A stretch of DNA of 64,000 bases from Spirabiliibacterium pneumoniae. Lineage in GTDB: Bacteria; Pseudomonadota; Gammaproteobacteria; Enterobacterales; Pasteurellaceae. Location of the stretch: assembly GCF_014884995.1 (NCBI RefSeq), contig NZ_JABMII010000005.1:62001-126000 (forward strand), in the 5' to 3' direction. Each line of letters opens with the position of its first letter. The first letter of the stretch is position 1. A program made the translations under genes and the position numbers. The notes under the pieces are model-generated. The model did not search any database. It was not told where the DNA came from and saw nothing but the letters and a program-made list of their open reading frames with translations. Positions 28,930 to 38,194 of the stretch are shown here, piece after piece.

Positions 28930-31587
28930 TTACGGTTTAAAACGTAACAAGCGGTTGGCATTGGTGACCACCGTGACCGACGAGAGTGCCATCGCGGCAG
29001 CGGCAAACACAGGGCTGAGCATAATCCCCCAAATGGGATACAAAACTCCCATCGCAATCGGGATGCCTAAGCTGTTATAAATAAACGCCCCACAGAGATT
29101 TTGCTTGATGTTGCGCATGGTGGCGTTGGACAACTGCAATACATCACTGACCGCACTTATGCTTGGGTGCATGAGCGTTAAGCCTGCGGTTTCAATGGCA
29201 ATGTCGCTGCCTTGTGCAATGGCAATGCTGACATCAGCGCGCGCCAGCGCTGGCGCGTCATTAATTCCATCACCCACCATCGCCACTTTATGCCCATGCT
29301 GCTGCAATTGGGCAATCTCATTGGCTTTCCCCTCTGGCAGCACATCGGCAATCACCTCATCAATGCCCAGCTCACGCGCCATTGCAGTGGCAGTGGAATG
29401 GCTGTCGCCAGTTAACATGACTGTTTTGATCCCCATCGAATGTAAGCGCGCAATTGCGCTCACGCTGTCTGTACGCAGAGAATCTTTGAGCACAAAAAAG
29501 CCTTGCAACGCACTATCGAGAGCCAAAAAGACAACGGTTCCCCCTTGCTCACGCACCTGTTGTGCGCGCGCTGCAAAATCCGTCAGCGCCACATTGTGTT
29601 GTGCCATCAATGCTGCATTACCAAGCAACACGGATTTACCCTTCACCACGCCAGATATTCCCATGCCTTTGTGCGTGTGAAATGCTTGCACATCTGGAAA
29701 TGTGCTATGCGCTAAGCGCGCATCATTTAAAAACGCATAGGCTAAAGGGTGATTAGCAGCCTGCTCCAGCACCGCCGCAAGGGTGAAAAGTGCGGTCTTA
29801 TCCTGCGTGTGCGTGACAATATCGGTAATCATCGGCTTGCCCTGCGTGAGCGTGCCTGTTTTGTCAAACACGACGGTATCCACATTAGCGGCATTTTGCA
29901 ATGCTTGCGCATCTCGCACTAATATGCCAAGCTGTGCCGCGCGAGCCACAGCGGCGATGACCGACATGGGCGTAGCCAGCCCTAATGCGCACGGGCAGGC
30001 GATAATTAACACGCTGGTAAACACCACTAGCGCCTGTGCTAGATTGGGTGATTGCGGTAACACCAGCCACAACACCAACGCGAGCAATGCCAGTAAAAAC
30101 ACGGTAGGCACAAATACAGCGGCCACTTTATCTGCTAACTGTGCAATTTTCGGCTTACTGCTTTGCGCTTGTTTAACCAACCGAATGATATTGGCCAGCA
30201 GCGTGCCCTCGCCCACATCACGCGCAACAACATCAACGCCGCCGTTGTCAACTAAGGTGCCTGCACGCACCACATCACCTTGCGTTTTGTGTATCTGCAA
30301 CGGCTCACCAGTGAGCATCGCTTCATCAAGCCACGCCTCGCCGCGCTCAACCACGCCGTCAACGGGCACTTTATCTCCCGTTTTCAGGCGCAGTTTCATG
30401 CCCGATTTCACTTGCGCTAAAGCAACCCACTGCTCGCCTTCCGGTGTGATTAACCGCACTTTGTCTGGTGTGAGATCCAATAATTTATTCAGCGCTTGTG
30501 AAGAATGCTGCTTGGCTTTGGCCTCAAATAATTTTCCTAAACTAACCAATCCAATAATCATCAAGCTGGCTTCAAAATAGAGATGCCGAGCGTGTGCGGG
30601 ATAAAAATCAGGAAACATCACCACCGACATAGAAAACAGCCACGCTGTGCCTGTCCCGAGCGCAACTAACGTATCCATCGTGGCATTGCCATGGCGCAAA
30701 TTATTCAGTGCATTGCGATAAAAATGCCCACCGCTGTAAACCATTACAGCCAAACACACTAATCCCACCGCGAACCAAATGCCACGCGAAGGCGTATCAA
30801 CCTCCATTCCAGCCCAAAAGCCCCACAGCATTAAAGCCCCCCCCAAGCTTAACGCAAGCACGGCCTGACGTTTGCGCGATTGAATTTCTTCGGCATAGCG
30901 TTGCGCATTTTTAGTACGCAAAGCATCACCACTTTCCACCTGCTCAGCGTGATAGCCCGCCTGTTGCACAGCATTAATCAATGTCTGCACATCGGCTTCG
31001 CCTGCAACCTGTGCTGTGGCATCGGCAAGATTAACTTGCACAGCATCGACACCTTCAACCGCACTTAAGGCTTTTTCCACCTTAGCCACGCACGCAGCGC
31101 AGCTTAAGCCACCGAGTGCAAGAGCTGTATTATAGGCGATATTTTTCACAGGTTCAGGGCTATCAGGGCGTGCTAACACCCCTTCAGGCTTTGGGGGCCG
31201 CGCCCCCTCAGACTTTTTTGCGCCAAAACCTGCCTGTTCAATCACGCCGATCACCTCATCGGCATCATTCGGGGCAAACACCGACAGTGCAGTTTTGCTG
31301 ATCGTGTAAATGAGGCTTGCATCATAAGCATGCAGTGCTTTTTCCACACTGGCAATGCAATGCCCGCAATTTAGCCCCGTGAGCGCCAATTCATAAGCAG
31401 GTGCATCAGCAATTTTCGCCTCATAGCCAGCATCGAACACTGCCCTAATCACCTTTTCACTGGGCACATCATCACGCAATTGTGCAAAAGTGAGGTTAAC
31501 TTTGCACTCGCCGTCCAGCGCACTCAGCACTTTACACACATTGGCTACACAGTGCTGACACGACAATCCTGACAGGGCATAAATCAT
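28930..31587 (-). CDS. copA: Copper-exporting P1B-type ATPase CopA
   Basis: Cu(I) efflux pump in the inner membrane, 885 aa. It has three N-terminal heavy-metal domains: CQHC (10-13), CGHC (74-77) and CAAC (163-166), one more than E. coli CopA. A Pro/Ala-rich linker (about 124-150) separates domains two and three. Membrane CPC in ACPCALGLATP, phosphorylation site DKTGTLT, and MVGDGINDAPAL hinge motif are intact. Divergent from cueR, whose operator lies in the shared 74-base gap. No separate CopZ chaperone is seen. Confidence 0.96.
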   Translation of the reverse strand: MIYALSGLSCQHCVANVCKVLSALDGECKVNLTFAQLRDDVPSEKVIRAVFDAGYEAKIADAPAYELALTGLNCGHCIASVEKALHAYDASLIYTISKTALSVFAPNDADEVIGVIEQAGFGAKKSEGARPPKPEGVLARPDSPEPVKNIAYNTALALGGLSCAACVAKVEKALSAVEGVDAVQVNLADATAQVAGEADVQTLINAVQQAGYHAEQVESGDALRTKNAQRYAEEIQSRKRQAVLALSLGGALMLWGFWAGMEVDTPSRGIWFAVGLVCLAVMVYSGGHFYRNALNNLRHGNATMDTLVALGTGTAWLFSMSVVMFPDFYPAHARHLYFEASLMIIGLVSLGKLFEAKAKQHSSQALNKLLDLTPDKVRLITPEGEQWVALAQVKSGMKLRLKTGDKVPVDGVVERGEAWLDEAMLTGEPLQIHKTQGDVVRAGTLVDNGGVDVVARDVGEGTLLANIIRLVKQAQSSKPKIAQLADKVAAVFVPTVFLLALLALVLWLVLPQSPNLAQALVVFTSVLIIACPCALGLATPMSVIAAVARAAQLGILVRDAQALQNAANVDTVVFDKTGTLTQGKPMITDIVTHTQDKTALFTLAAVLEQAANHPLAYAFLNDARLAHSTFPDVQAFHTHKGMGISGVVKGKSVLLGNAALMAQHNVALTDFAARAQQVREQGGTVVFLALDSALQGFFVLKDSLRTDSVSAIARLHSMGIKTVMLTGDSHSTATAMARELGIDEVIADVLPEGKANEIAQLQQHGHKVAMVGDGINDAPALARADVSIAIAQGSDIAIETAGLTLMHPSISAVSDVLQLSNATMRNIKQNLCGAFIYNSLGIPIAMGVLYPIWGIMLSPVFAAAAMALSSVTVVTNANRLLRFKP
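31193..31207. repeat. GC-rich inverted repeat inside the CopA linker
   Basis: GGGGGC-CGC-GCCCCC in otherwise moderate-GC sequence. It encodes part of the Pro-rich linker between metal-binding domains 2 and 3. It may be a small inserted element or simple low complexity. Confidence 0.4.
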
Positions 31588-31624
31588 AGAAACTCCTTAT
31601 TTTATCTTTTTGCTATTTTGTACT

Positions 31625-31655
31625 AGAATAAACCTTTCCCTTACTGGAAGGTCAA
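31625..31655 (-). promoter_or_regulatory. CueR-type operator and copA promoter
   Basis: On the minus strand TTGACC (31655-31650) and TATTCT (31630-31625) are separated by 19 bases, the long spacer that MerR-family activators correct by distorting DNA. The spacer carries the dyad ACCTTCC...GGAAAGGT. This is the expected copper-induced promoter for copA. Confidence 0.85.
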
Positions 31656-31661
31656 GTACAA

Positions 31662-32060
31662 ATGCAAATTAACCATGTGGCAGCACTAACTGGCTTAAAT
31701 GCCAAAACCATCCGCTTTTATGAACAAAAAGGGTTGATTGACGCCCCCGTGCGCAGCGCTAATGGCTATAGACAATACAGCAACGCACACATCGCGCAAT
31801 TACAGTTTTTAAAACGTACCCGTGAGGCGGGCTTCAACTTGCACGAAGCAAAAGAATTATTACTATTATGGCTTGATCCACAGCGCAAAAGCTGCGAGGT
31901 GAAAGCCAAAACACAAGAAAAAATTGAACTAATTGATGCTCAGATTGCCAAATTGCAAGAAGTGAAGTATCAACTCCAGCAGCTGGTGGACATCTGCCCA
32001 GATGATGAGCACAGCAACTGCCCGATTATTGATTCGTTCTCAAAAAAAACCGCACTTTAA
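31662..32060 (+). CDS. cueR: MerR-family copper-responsive regulator CueR
   Basis: 132 aa. N-terminal MerR helix-turn-helix (MQINHVAALTGLNAKTIRFYEQKGLI), a dimerising coiled coil (about 80-108), and the Cu(I)-binding pair Cys112 and Cys120 (CPDDEHSNC), the CueR spacing. Activates copA from the adjacent operator. The start codon is only 9 bases from the operator edge and I see no ribosome site, so its mRNA leader is very short or absent. Confidence 0.93.
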   Translation: MQINHVAALTGLNAKTIRFYEQKGLIDAPVRSANGYRQYSNAHIAQLQFLKRTREAGFNLHEAKELLLLWLDPQRKSCEVKAKTQEKIELIDAQIAKLQEVKYQLQQLVDICPDDEHSNCPIIDSFSKKTAL

Positions 32061-32069
32061 ACGTGCGGT
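32049..32069. terminator. Shared terminator of cueR and sspB
   Basis: ACCGCAC and GTGCGGT arms around 7 bases; the left arm lies over the cueR stop codon. On the minus strand a T8 run follows, which suits sspB best. Confidence 0.7.
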
Positions 32070-32073
32070 AATT

Positions 32074-32502
32074 TTATTTGATGATTTTCAAATGCCCAGC
32101 ATCCTTGCGCTTGGCTTTTTTCGGCGGATCAACCGCCTCAGTGAAATCATTGGGTTGATCTGTGGTGATGGTGGATGCCGATTGATAAGCTTCTTCGTCT
32201 TCAAACAACACGCCATCGCCATTTTCACGGGCATAAATCGCCATTGCCGCACCCAATGGCACCACAATCTCTTGCGGCACGCCACGAAAGCGAGCAGAAA
32301 ATTGGATGCGCTCATTACCGAGCAACAAATTGCCACAAGCAGAAGGCGCAATGTTCAGCACAATCTGCCCATCGCGCACAAAATCCTGTGGCACTTTCGT
32401 ATTTGGATAAAGCGCATTGACCACCAAATAAGGCGTGAGATCGTTATCTAAAAACCAATCATAATAGGCTCTTAGTAAGTAAGGACGTTTCGCACTACTC
32501 AT
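32074..32502 (-). CDS. sspB: ClpXP adaptor SspB
   Basis: Delivers ssrA-tagged proteins to the ClpXP protease. 142 aa: a folded tag-binding domain (about 1-110), an acidic flexible linker, and the C-terminal ClpX-binding motif HLKIIK. Starts 2 bases after the sspA stop. Confidence 0.96.
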   Translation of the reverse strand: MSSAKRPYLLRAYYDWFLDNDLTPYLVVNALYPNTKVPQDFVRDGQIVLNIAPSACGNLLLGNERIQFSARFRGVPQEIVVPLGAAMAIYARENGDGVLFEDEEAYQSASTITTDQPNDFTEAVDPPKKAKRKDAGHLKIIK

Positions 32503-32504
32503 GA

Positions 32505-33137
32505 TTATTTCTCAACAATTTTAACGGGGCCTGATTTGATCGAGGCAATAAAACTTGGACGCGTGAAAACGCGTTCCATATAACCTTTAATCGCTTTACT
32601 GCCTGCGCCTGTGAATTTAATGCCTTGCTCTTGCAAATAATATAAAATCGGTGCGATATAACAATCCACCAAGCTAAATACATCACTCAAAAAAAATGGC
32701 TTTTGAGAAAAGATTGGGCCAAAAGAGAGAATCTCATCACGCAGTTGGGTTAAAATGACTTTTTTCTCCGCGTCCTCTTCGCATTTATCCGCACTTTCAA
32801 TCATACTAAACCAATCTTGTTCGATCCGGTGCATCATCAAACGGGATTTTGCGCGATCAACAGGATAAACAGGCATCAACGGTGGGTGAGGAAAACGCTC
32901 ATCGAGGTATTCCAAGATAATGCGCGGTTTATATAAAACCAAATCGCGATCAACTAAGGTTGGCAACTCACCATTGGTTCCCAATTCAAGAAAATCTTCA
33001 TTCAAACTATTTGGCGCGATCAACTCTTTCTCATGAGGAACTTCCTTTTCAGCTAATACCATTTTCACTTGGTGCGAACCAAGATCCGTCTCACCAAAAA
33101 AAAGGGTAATAATTGAACGTTTATTTGCTGCTATCAT
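32505..33137 (-). CDS. sspA: Stringent starvation protein A
   Basis: RNA polymerase-associated protein with a glutathione S-transferase fold but no GST activity, 211 aa. N-terminal thioredoxin-like part (ITLFFGETDLGSHQVKMVLAEK), conserved PHPPLMPVYPVDRA loop of the PHP motif that contacts RNA polymerase, then helical C-domain. The ATG after GGAG gives the family start; a six-codon longer frame lacks a ribosome site. First gene of sspAB. Confidence 0.95.
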   Translation of the reverse strand: MIAANKRSIITLFFGETDLGSHQVKMVLAEKEVPHEKELIAPNSLNEDFLELGTNGELPTLVDRDLVLYKPRIILEYLDERFPHPPLMPVYPVDRAKSRLMMHRIEQDWFSMIESADKCEEDAEKKVILTQLRDEILSFGPIFSQKPFFLSDVFSLVDCYIAPILYYLQEQGIKFTGAGSKAIKGYMERVFTRPSFIASIKSGPVKIVEK

Positions 33138-33286
33138 TCTTATACTCCGCACCAATGTGCTACTTAGATGTTTAAACTCTTCATATAGAAAGGAAATCAG
33201 TTACAGTGCGTTATTATATCACATTTTCTCAGACGTTTTGTAAAAATAATAATAAGCAACTTCAGTGCATTGATTTAAAAAGAAAA

Positions 33287-33316
33287 AAAACCTTTATCCC
33301 AAAGGATAAAGGTTTT
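33287..33316 (-). terminator. Terminator of the repetitive lipoprotein gene
   Basis: 13-bp arms AAAACCTTTATCC and GGATAAAGGTTTT around 4 bases, with T8 following on the minus strand. Confidence 0.88.
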
Positions 33317-33336
33317 CAATAACCAACAGATTTTAA

Positions 33337-34116
33337 TTATTTATTACTTTCTGTTGCGCCATCCAGCATTTTTTTCGCTTCATCCGCTTTTTGTGAAACG
33401 GCATCCGCAACGCCTTTAGCACTTTCTTTGATTTCTTGTGCTGCAGCATCTGCTTGTGCTTTTACTTCAGCGCCTTTACCCGCTGCTTCTTGTTGCACTT
33501 CAGCCGCTTTAGTTGCCGCTTCTGCTTTCACATCAGCCGCTGCTTCTTTAGCTTCCGCTACTTTGTCTGCTACAGCTTCTTTGGCATCTGCCACTTTTTC
33601 AGCTGACGCATTTTTCACATCACTCACTTTATCTAATGCTTCTTGTTTAGCGTCAGAGGCAGCTTCTTTAGCATCAACGGCTTTATCCGCCACAGCTTCT
33701 TTCGCATCTGCCACTTTATCTGCAACAGCAGATTTTGCTTCTTCTAATTTTGCAACCGCGCTATCTTTTGCTTGCTCTGCTGCTTCTTTTGCTTCAACAG
33801 CTTTATCCGCTGCCGCGTCTTTAGCATCAATGGCTGCTTGTTTCACTTCTTCAACTTTGTGGGCGACCGCATCTTTAGTTTCTTCCACTTTGTTATTCAC
33901 AGCATCTTTTACTTCCGCTGCTTTTTCAGCTACTGCATCTTTCGCTTCAGCCGCTTTTTCTGCCACAGCGTCTTTTGCTTCAGTTGCTTTTTCAACAACG
34001 GTATCTTTTGCTTGGGCAACGCTATCTTTCACATCCTGTACTTGTTTGTCATCACAGCCTGTTACAGCCAATGCGGTTGCGCCAAGTAATACGGTTGTTA
34101 ATAGTAACTTTTTCAT
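33337..34116 (-). CDS. LEA-like repetitive helical lipoprotein
   Basis: 259 aa. Residues 1-20 are a lipoprotein signal with lipobox VTGC (Cys21). Almost the whole mature protein is an 11-residue amphipathic pattern of the type AKDAVAEKAAE or AKEAVADKVAD, repeated roughly 20 times, dominated by Ala, Lys, Glu, Asp and Val with no Cys, Trp, Tyr or Pro. This is the composition and periodicity of group 3 LEA proteins and of apolipoprotein-like coiled coils. It probably forms a long membrane-lipid- or envelope-associated helix anchored by a lipid. Function unknown; envelope stress or desiccation protection is a guess. Strong terminator, own promoter region, so monocistronic. Length may vary between strains through repeat recombination. 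Confidence 0.8.
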   Translation of the reverse strand: MKKLLLTTVLLGATALAVTGCDDKQVQDVKDSVAQAKDTVVEKATEAKDAVAEKAAEAKDAVAEKAAEVKDAVNNKVEETKDAVAHKVEEVKQAAIDAKDAAADKAVEAKEAAEQAKDSAVAKLEEAKSAVADKVADAKEAVADKAVDAKEAASDAKQEALDKVSDVKNASAEKVADAKEAVADKVAEAKEAAADVKAEAATKAAEVQQEAAGKGAEVKAQADAAAQEIKESAKGVADAVSQKADEAKKMLDGATESNK

Positions 34117-34291
34117 TCTAAACTCCTAGATTATTTATCGTCAATTTGTGTAATAAAAAAAGATTTTTTTACACTAGCAAGTAGATTCTAACGTGTCTAC
34201 TCGCTACTTCAACTATTATTTGTCGTTTTTGCTCAAAATGCAATCAAAAGAATGTAAATAATTCCTATTGTTTGCTAAATTTGAATGAAAA

Positions 34292-35116
34292 TTAATCAAT
34301 TGTCCGTAACAATTCGTTAATGCCAACTTTACCACGAGTTTTGGCGTCCACCTTTTTCACGATAACGGCAGCATACAAGCTATATTGACCGCACTTTGAT
34401 GGCAAACTGCCTGAAACAACAACAGAACCTGCTGGTACGCGACCATAATGAATTTCACCCGTTTCGCGATCATAAATCTTGGTGCTTTGACCAATAAATA
34501 CACCCATAGAAATGACTGAGCCCTCTTCAACGATCACACCTTCCACAATCTCAGAACGTGCACCGATAAAGCAGTTATCTTCAATGATGGTTGGATTCGC
34601 TTGCAATGGCTCTAACACGCCACCGATGCCCACGCCACCGGATAAATGCACGTTTTTACCAATTTGCGCACATGAGCCAACGGTTGCCCATGTGTCCACC
34701 ATCGTGCCTTCATCCACATATGCGCCGATGTTGACATAAGATGGCATTAAAACAGTATTACGCGCAATAAATGCACCTTGACGCACAGCTGCAGGTGGCA
34801 CAACACGGAAACCTTCTCGTTCAAAACGTGCTTGATCGTAGTTGGCAAATTTCATTGGCACTTTGTCGAAATAGCGCGTTTCATTTCCCTCGACCAACAC
34901 ATTGTCATTGATACGAAAAGAGAGCAATACCGCTTTTTTAAGCCATTGGTTAACCACCCATTCACCGTTAATTTTTTCTGCCACGCGGCGTTTTCCTGAA
35001 TCTAAATCCGCAAGCACTTGCGCAACCGCATCACGCAGTTGAGTATCCGCTGTTTTAGGTGAAATTTCCGCACGACGCTCAAAAGCAGATTCAATGAGGG
35101 TTTGTAAATCAGACAT
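34292..35116 (-). CDS. dapD: Tetrahydrodipicolinate N-succinyltransferase
   Basis: Succinylates tetrahydrodipicolinate in lysine and meso-diaminopimelate synthesis. 274 aa. Left-handed beta-helix hexapeptide repeats fill about 105-225 ([37 protein letters not shown]). AAGGAA precedes ATG. It is 35 bases after yfgM, at the place where bamB usually follows in gammaproteobacteria. Confidence 0.97.
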   Translation of the reverse strand: MSDLQTLIESAFERRAEISPKTADTQLRDAVAQVLADLDSGKRRVAEKINGEWVVNQWLKKAVLLSFRINDNVLVEGNETRYFDKVPMKFANYDQARFEREGFRVVPPAAVRQGAFIARNTVLMPSYVNIGAYVDEGTMVDTWATVGSCAQIGKNVHLSGGVGIGGVLEPLQANPTIIEDNCFIGARSEIVEGVIVEEGSVISMGVFIGQSTKIYDRETGEIHYGRVPAGSVVVSGSLPSKCGQYSLYAAVIVKKVDAKTRGKVGINELLRTID

Positions 35117-35151
35117 AAGGATTCCTTTTATTGTTATGTATTAAAATAAAA

Positions 35152-35769
35152 TTACAGGTTATTTAAGCGCAATTGAATCAAATCTTTATCCAGTTGATCC
35201 AAATTTGGCGTTTTCAGCGCTGCTTCAAACGCTGCCTTCGCTTTTTCTTTATCGCCTAAGCCAAGATAAGCCTCCCCGAGCAGGCGCTGTTTGACACCAT
35301 AATAAGCCGCCTCACCCACACCATTGAGGGGACCAATCGCCGCTTCAAATTGTTTGGCTTGCAGCTGCACACTGGCTAAGCGAATAGCTGCGGTCGCTTT
35401 TAGTTCACTATCTTTACTGATTTGCTGCGCTTGTGTTAAGTAGGCTTGTGCTTGCTCAAGTTGATTATGCTCAACCGCACTTTTTGCTTGTTCAAATAAG
35501 GCAAACACCGCGTAGCTTGAACCTTCATGCTCTTTCACAAACTGTGACAGCAACCCTGCATTATTTTTAGGGTCTTTTTGATAGGCACTGAGCACTTGTT
35601 CATAGTCGTTAGATGCTTCAAGGCGACTATTGAGCTGATAATTTTGCCAATATCGCCAACCTAATACGCTGGCAAACACCAAAATCAAGGTCGTGATAAT
35701 CACTTTGCTGTTTTCTTTCCACCAGCTTTTTAGCTCTTCAACTTGTTGTTCTTCAGTAATATACGACAC
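35152..35769 (-). CDS. yfgM: YfgM, ancillary translocon/periplasmic TPR protein
   Basis: 205 aa, single N-terminal membrane anchor (about 21-40, VIITTLILVFASVLGWRYW) and a periplasmic TPR domain. In E. coli YfgM binds SecYEG and PpiD. Start is GTG after AAGGAG, and that site overlaps the hisS stop codon, so it is coupled to hisS. Confidence 0.93.
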   Translation of the reverse strand: MSYITEEQQVEELKSWWKENSKVIITTLILVFASVLGWRYWQNYQLNSRLEASNDYEQVLSAYQKDPKNNAGLLSQFVKEHEGSSYAVFALFEQAKSAVEHNQLEQAQAYLTQAQQISKDSELKATAAIRLASVQLQAKQFEAAIGPLNGVGEAAYYGVKQRLLGEAYLGLGDKEKAKAAFEAALKTPNLDQLDKDLIQLRLNNL

Positions 35770-35772
35770 GCG

Positions 35773-37056
35773 TTACTCCTTATTTAGGTTTTCAGCGAAA
35801 TACGCACTCACCTGCGCCACAGGCAAAGTGAATTGTTCAATCTCTTGTTTTAATGGTTTAATCGCCACAATTTGTTGCTGTGCTTCATCCTCTCCGATCA
35901 CGACGGCAAACTGCGCATTGCTTTTATCTGCACGCTTAAATTGCTTTTTAAACGCGCCTGAGCTGCAGTGCAACATCACTTTTACGGCGGGCAAATCACT
36001 GCGCAGCTGTTCGCTCAAACGAAACGCAACCTTACGCGCCGCCTCACCACTGTGGATCACATACACATCAACCGCACTTTTAATGGCAAGTGCTGGGTTA
36101 ACTTCTTGCACCAACAATACTAAGCGCTCAACGCCCATAGCAAAGCCAATACCACAGGTGGTATGCCCACCAAGCTGCTCAACAAGAGTATCATAACGCC
36201 CACCGCCACACACCGTGCCTTGCGCACCCAGTGCCGTTGTCACCCACTCAAATACCGTTTTGTTATAATAATCTAAACCGCGCACCAATTTTGGATTAAT
36301 TTCATAAGCAATGCCCATTTCATCTAAAATCTGGCAGAGTTGAGCAAAGTGCGCTTTATCTTCTTCGCTTAAATAATCTTGCAAGTTTGGCGCGTTATCC
36401 AGCACCGCTTGCACACGCTCATTTTTACTGTCTAAAATCCGCAATGGGTTCGTTGTCAAACGGCGCTTGCAATCATCATCCAGCACATCCAAATGCTGTT
36501 GTAAATAATCCACCAACGCTTGGCGATACACCGCACGCGACTGCGCTGAGCCAATGGAATTGAGCTGTAAGCTCACATGCTCAAAAATACCCAATTCACG
36601 CCACAGCCGTGCTGTGAGCAGAATTAATTCTGCATCAATTTCAGGGTTGGCAATGCCAAACACCTCCACGCCGATTTGGTGAAACTGGCGATAACGCCCC
36701 TTTTGCGGGCGCTCGTAACGAAACATCGGCCCCATATACCACAAACGCTGTTCTTGATTATATAGCAACCCATTTTCAATGCCTGCCCGCACACACCCCG
36801 CAGTTCCTTCTGGGCGCAGCGTCAAACTTTCACCATCGCGATCATCGAAAGTGAACATCTCTTTTTCCACCACATCGGTCACTTCACCGATGGCGCGTTT
36901 AAAAAGCGGTGTGGACTCCACAATCGGCATACGGATTTCACTGTAACCGTATTGTGCCAACACGCCACGTACCGTTTTTTCCAACCACTGCCAAACAGGT
37001 GTTTGGCTTGGCAAGCAATCGTTCATGCCACGAATGGCTTTAATGATATTCGCCAC
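35773..37056 (-). CDS. hisS: Histidyl-tRNA synthetase
   Basis: Class II synthetase, 427 aa. Motif 2 as [14 protein letters not shown]...[17 protein letters not shown], the histidine-specific [15 protein letters not shown], motif 3 [11 protein letters not shown], and a C-terminal anticodon-binding domain. Start is GTG with AAGGAAGAG upstream. Twelve bases after ispG. Confidence 0.98.
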   Translation of the reverse strand: MANIIKAIRGMNDCLPSQTPVWQWLEKTVRGVLAQYGYSEIRMPIVESTPLFKRAIGEVTDVVEKEMFTFDDRDGESLTLRPEGTAGCVRAGIENGLLYNQEQRLWYMGPMFRYERPQKGRYRQFHQIGVEVFGIANPEIDAELILLTARLWRELGIFEHVSLQLNSIGSAQSRAVYRQALVDYLQQHLDVLDDDCKRRLTTNPLRILDSKNERVQAVLDNAPNLQDYLSEEDKAHFAQLCQILDEMGIAYEINPKLVRGLDYYNKTVFEWVTTALGAQGTVCGGGRYDTLVEQLGGHTTCGIGFAMGVERLVLLVQEVNPALAIKSAVDVYVIHSGEAARKVAFRLSEQLRSDLPAVKVMLHCSSGAFKKQFKRADKSNAQFAVVIGEDEAQQQIVAIKPLKQEIEQFTLPVAQVSAYFAENLNKE

Positions 37057-37068
37057 AACTCTTCCTTA

Positions 37069-38184
37069 TTATTTTTCAACTACATCAATACGTTGGCTAG
37101 GGTCTTTGACCGCCACCTGAGCACGAATTCGCGCCTCAAGTTGATCAATTAAATCATCATTATCAAAACGCTCTTTTTGGCGCACGCCGTCAAGATAAAA
37201 ACCGCTCTTTTTGTTGCCTCCCGTCACGCCAAGATCAGACACCAACGCCTCACCTGGTCCATTCACCACGCAACCGATAATCGACACATCCATCGCGGTG
37301 GTGATGTCTTCTAACCGCTGCTCAAGCGCGTTAACCGTACCAATCACATCAAATTCTTGGCGTGAACAGGTTGGGCACGCGATGAAATTGATCCCCCGCG
37401 AGCGAATGCGTAACGATTTTAAAATATCAAAGCCCACTTTAATCTCTTCAACGGGGTTGGCCGCCAATGACACCCGCAGCGTGTCACCAATGCCTTCTGC
37501 CAGCAGCATCCCTAGCCCGACCGCACTTTTCACCGCACCAGCACGGGCACCGCCTGCCTCAGTGATGCCCAAGTGCAATGGCTGTTCAATTTGTGCGGCC
37601 AATAAACGATAAGCTTCAACGGCTAAAAAAACATCTGAGGCTTTTACACTGACTTTAAATTGATCAAAATTGAATTTATCTAAAATATCCACATGACGCA
37701 ATGCGGATTCCAGCAACGCTTGGGGTGTGGGTTCACCGTATTTTTCTTGCAGGTCACGCTCAAGCGAGCCAGCGTTAACACCAATGCGGATCGGGATATT
37801 TTTATCTTTGGCGCAGTCCACCACCGCGCGAATGCGATCTTCCCGCCCGATGTTACCTGGGTTAATGCGCAGGCAATCCACACCATACTCCGCTACTTTC
37901 AACGCGATGCGATAATCAAAGTGAATATCCGCCACCAATGGCACGCTGACTTGCTGCTTGATGAGTTTAAAAGCCTCGGCGGCGTCCATTGTTGGCACCG
38001 ACACCCGCACAATATCAGCTCCCACTTTTTCCAACTGATGAATTTGTGCAACCGTCGCTGCGACATCCGTTGTCCGAGTGTTGGTCATAGATTGCACCGA
38101 AATGGGCGCATCACCACCCACAGGCACATTACCAACGTGAATTTTTTTCGAGGCTCTGCGTTTAATTGGAGATTGAGCTTGCAT
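37069..38184 (-). CDS. ispG: 4-hydroxy-3-methylbut-2-enyl diphosphate synthase (IspG/GcpE)
   Basis: [4Fe-4S] enzyme of the MEP isoprenoid pathway that converts MEcPP to HMBPP. 371 aa. N-terminal TIM barrel ([28 protein letters not shown]) and C-terminal cluster domain with CPTC and [10 protein letters not shown]. Clearly depends on the isc system encoded elsewhere in this window. Ten bases after rodZ. Confidence 0.98.
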   Translation of the reverse strand: MQAQSPIKRRASKKIHVGNVPVGGDAPISVQSMTNTRTTDVAATVAQIHQLEKVGADIVRVSVPTMDAAEAFKLIKQQVSVPLVADIHFDYRIALKVAEYGVDCLRINPGNIGREDRIRAVVDCAKDKNIPIRIGVNAGSLERDLQEKYGEPTPQALLESALRHVDILDKFNFDQFKVSVKASDVFLAVEAYRLLAAQIEQPLHLGITEAGGARAGAVKSAVGLGMLLAEGIGDTLRVSLAANPVEEIKVGFDILKSLRIRSRGINFIACPTCSRQEFDVIGTVNALEQRLEDITTAMDVSIIGCVVNGPGEALVSDLGVTGGNKKSGFYLDGVRQKERFDNDDLIDQLEARIRAQVAVKDPSQRIDVVEK

Positions 38185-38194
38185 AAGTTCCTAA

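Noticed and set aside
33428-34129. Long plus-strand frame (233 codons) over the LEA-like gene
   Set aside because: It is the mirror of an 11-mer repeat gene with Ala/Ser-rich low-complexity translation and no ribosome site.
34177-34204. Imperfect inverted repeat GCAAGTAGA/TCTACTCGC as dapD terminator
   Set aside because: No T-run follows on the minus strand; it may be part of the lipoprotein promoter region, but nothing supports a specific role.
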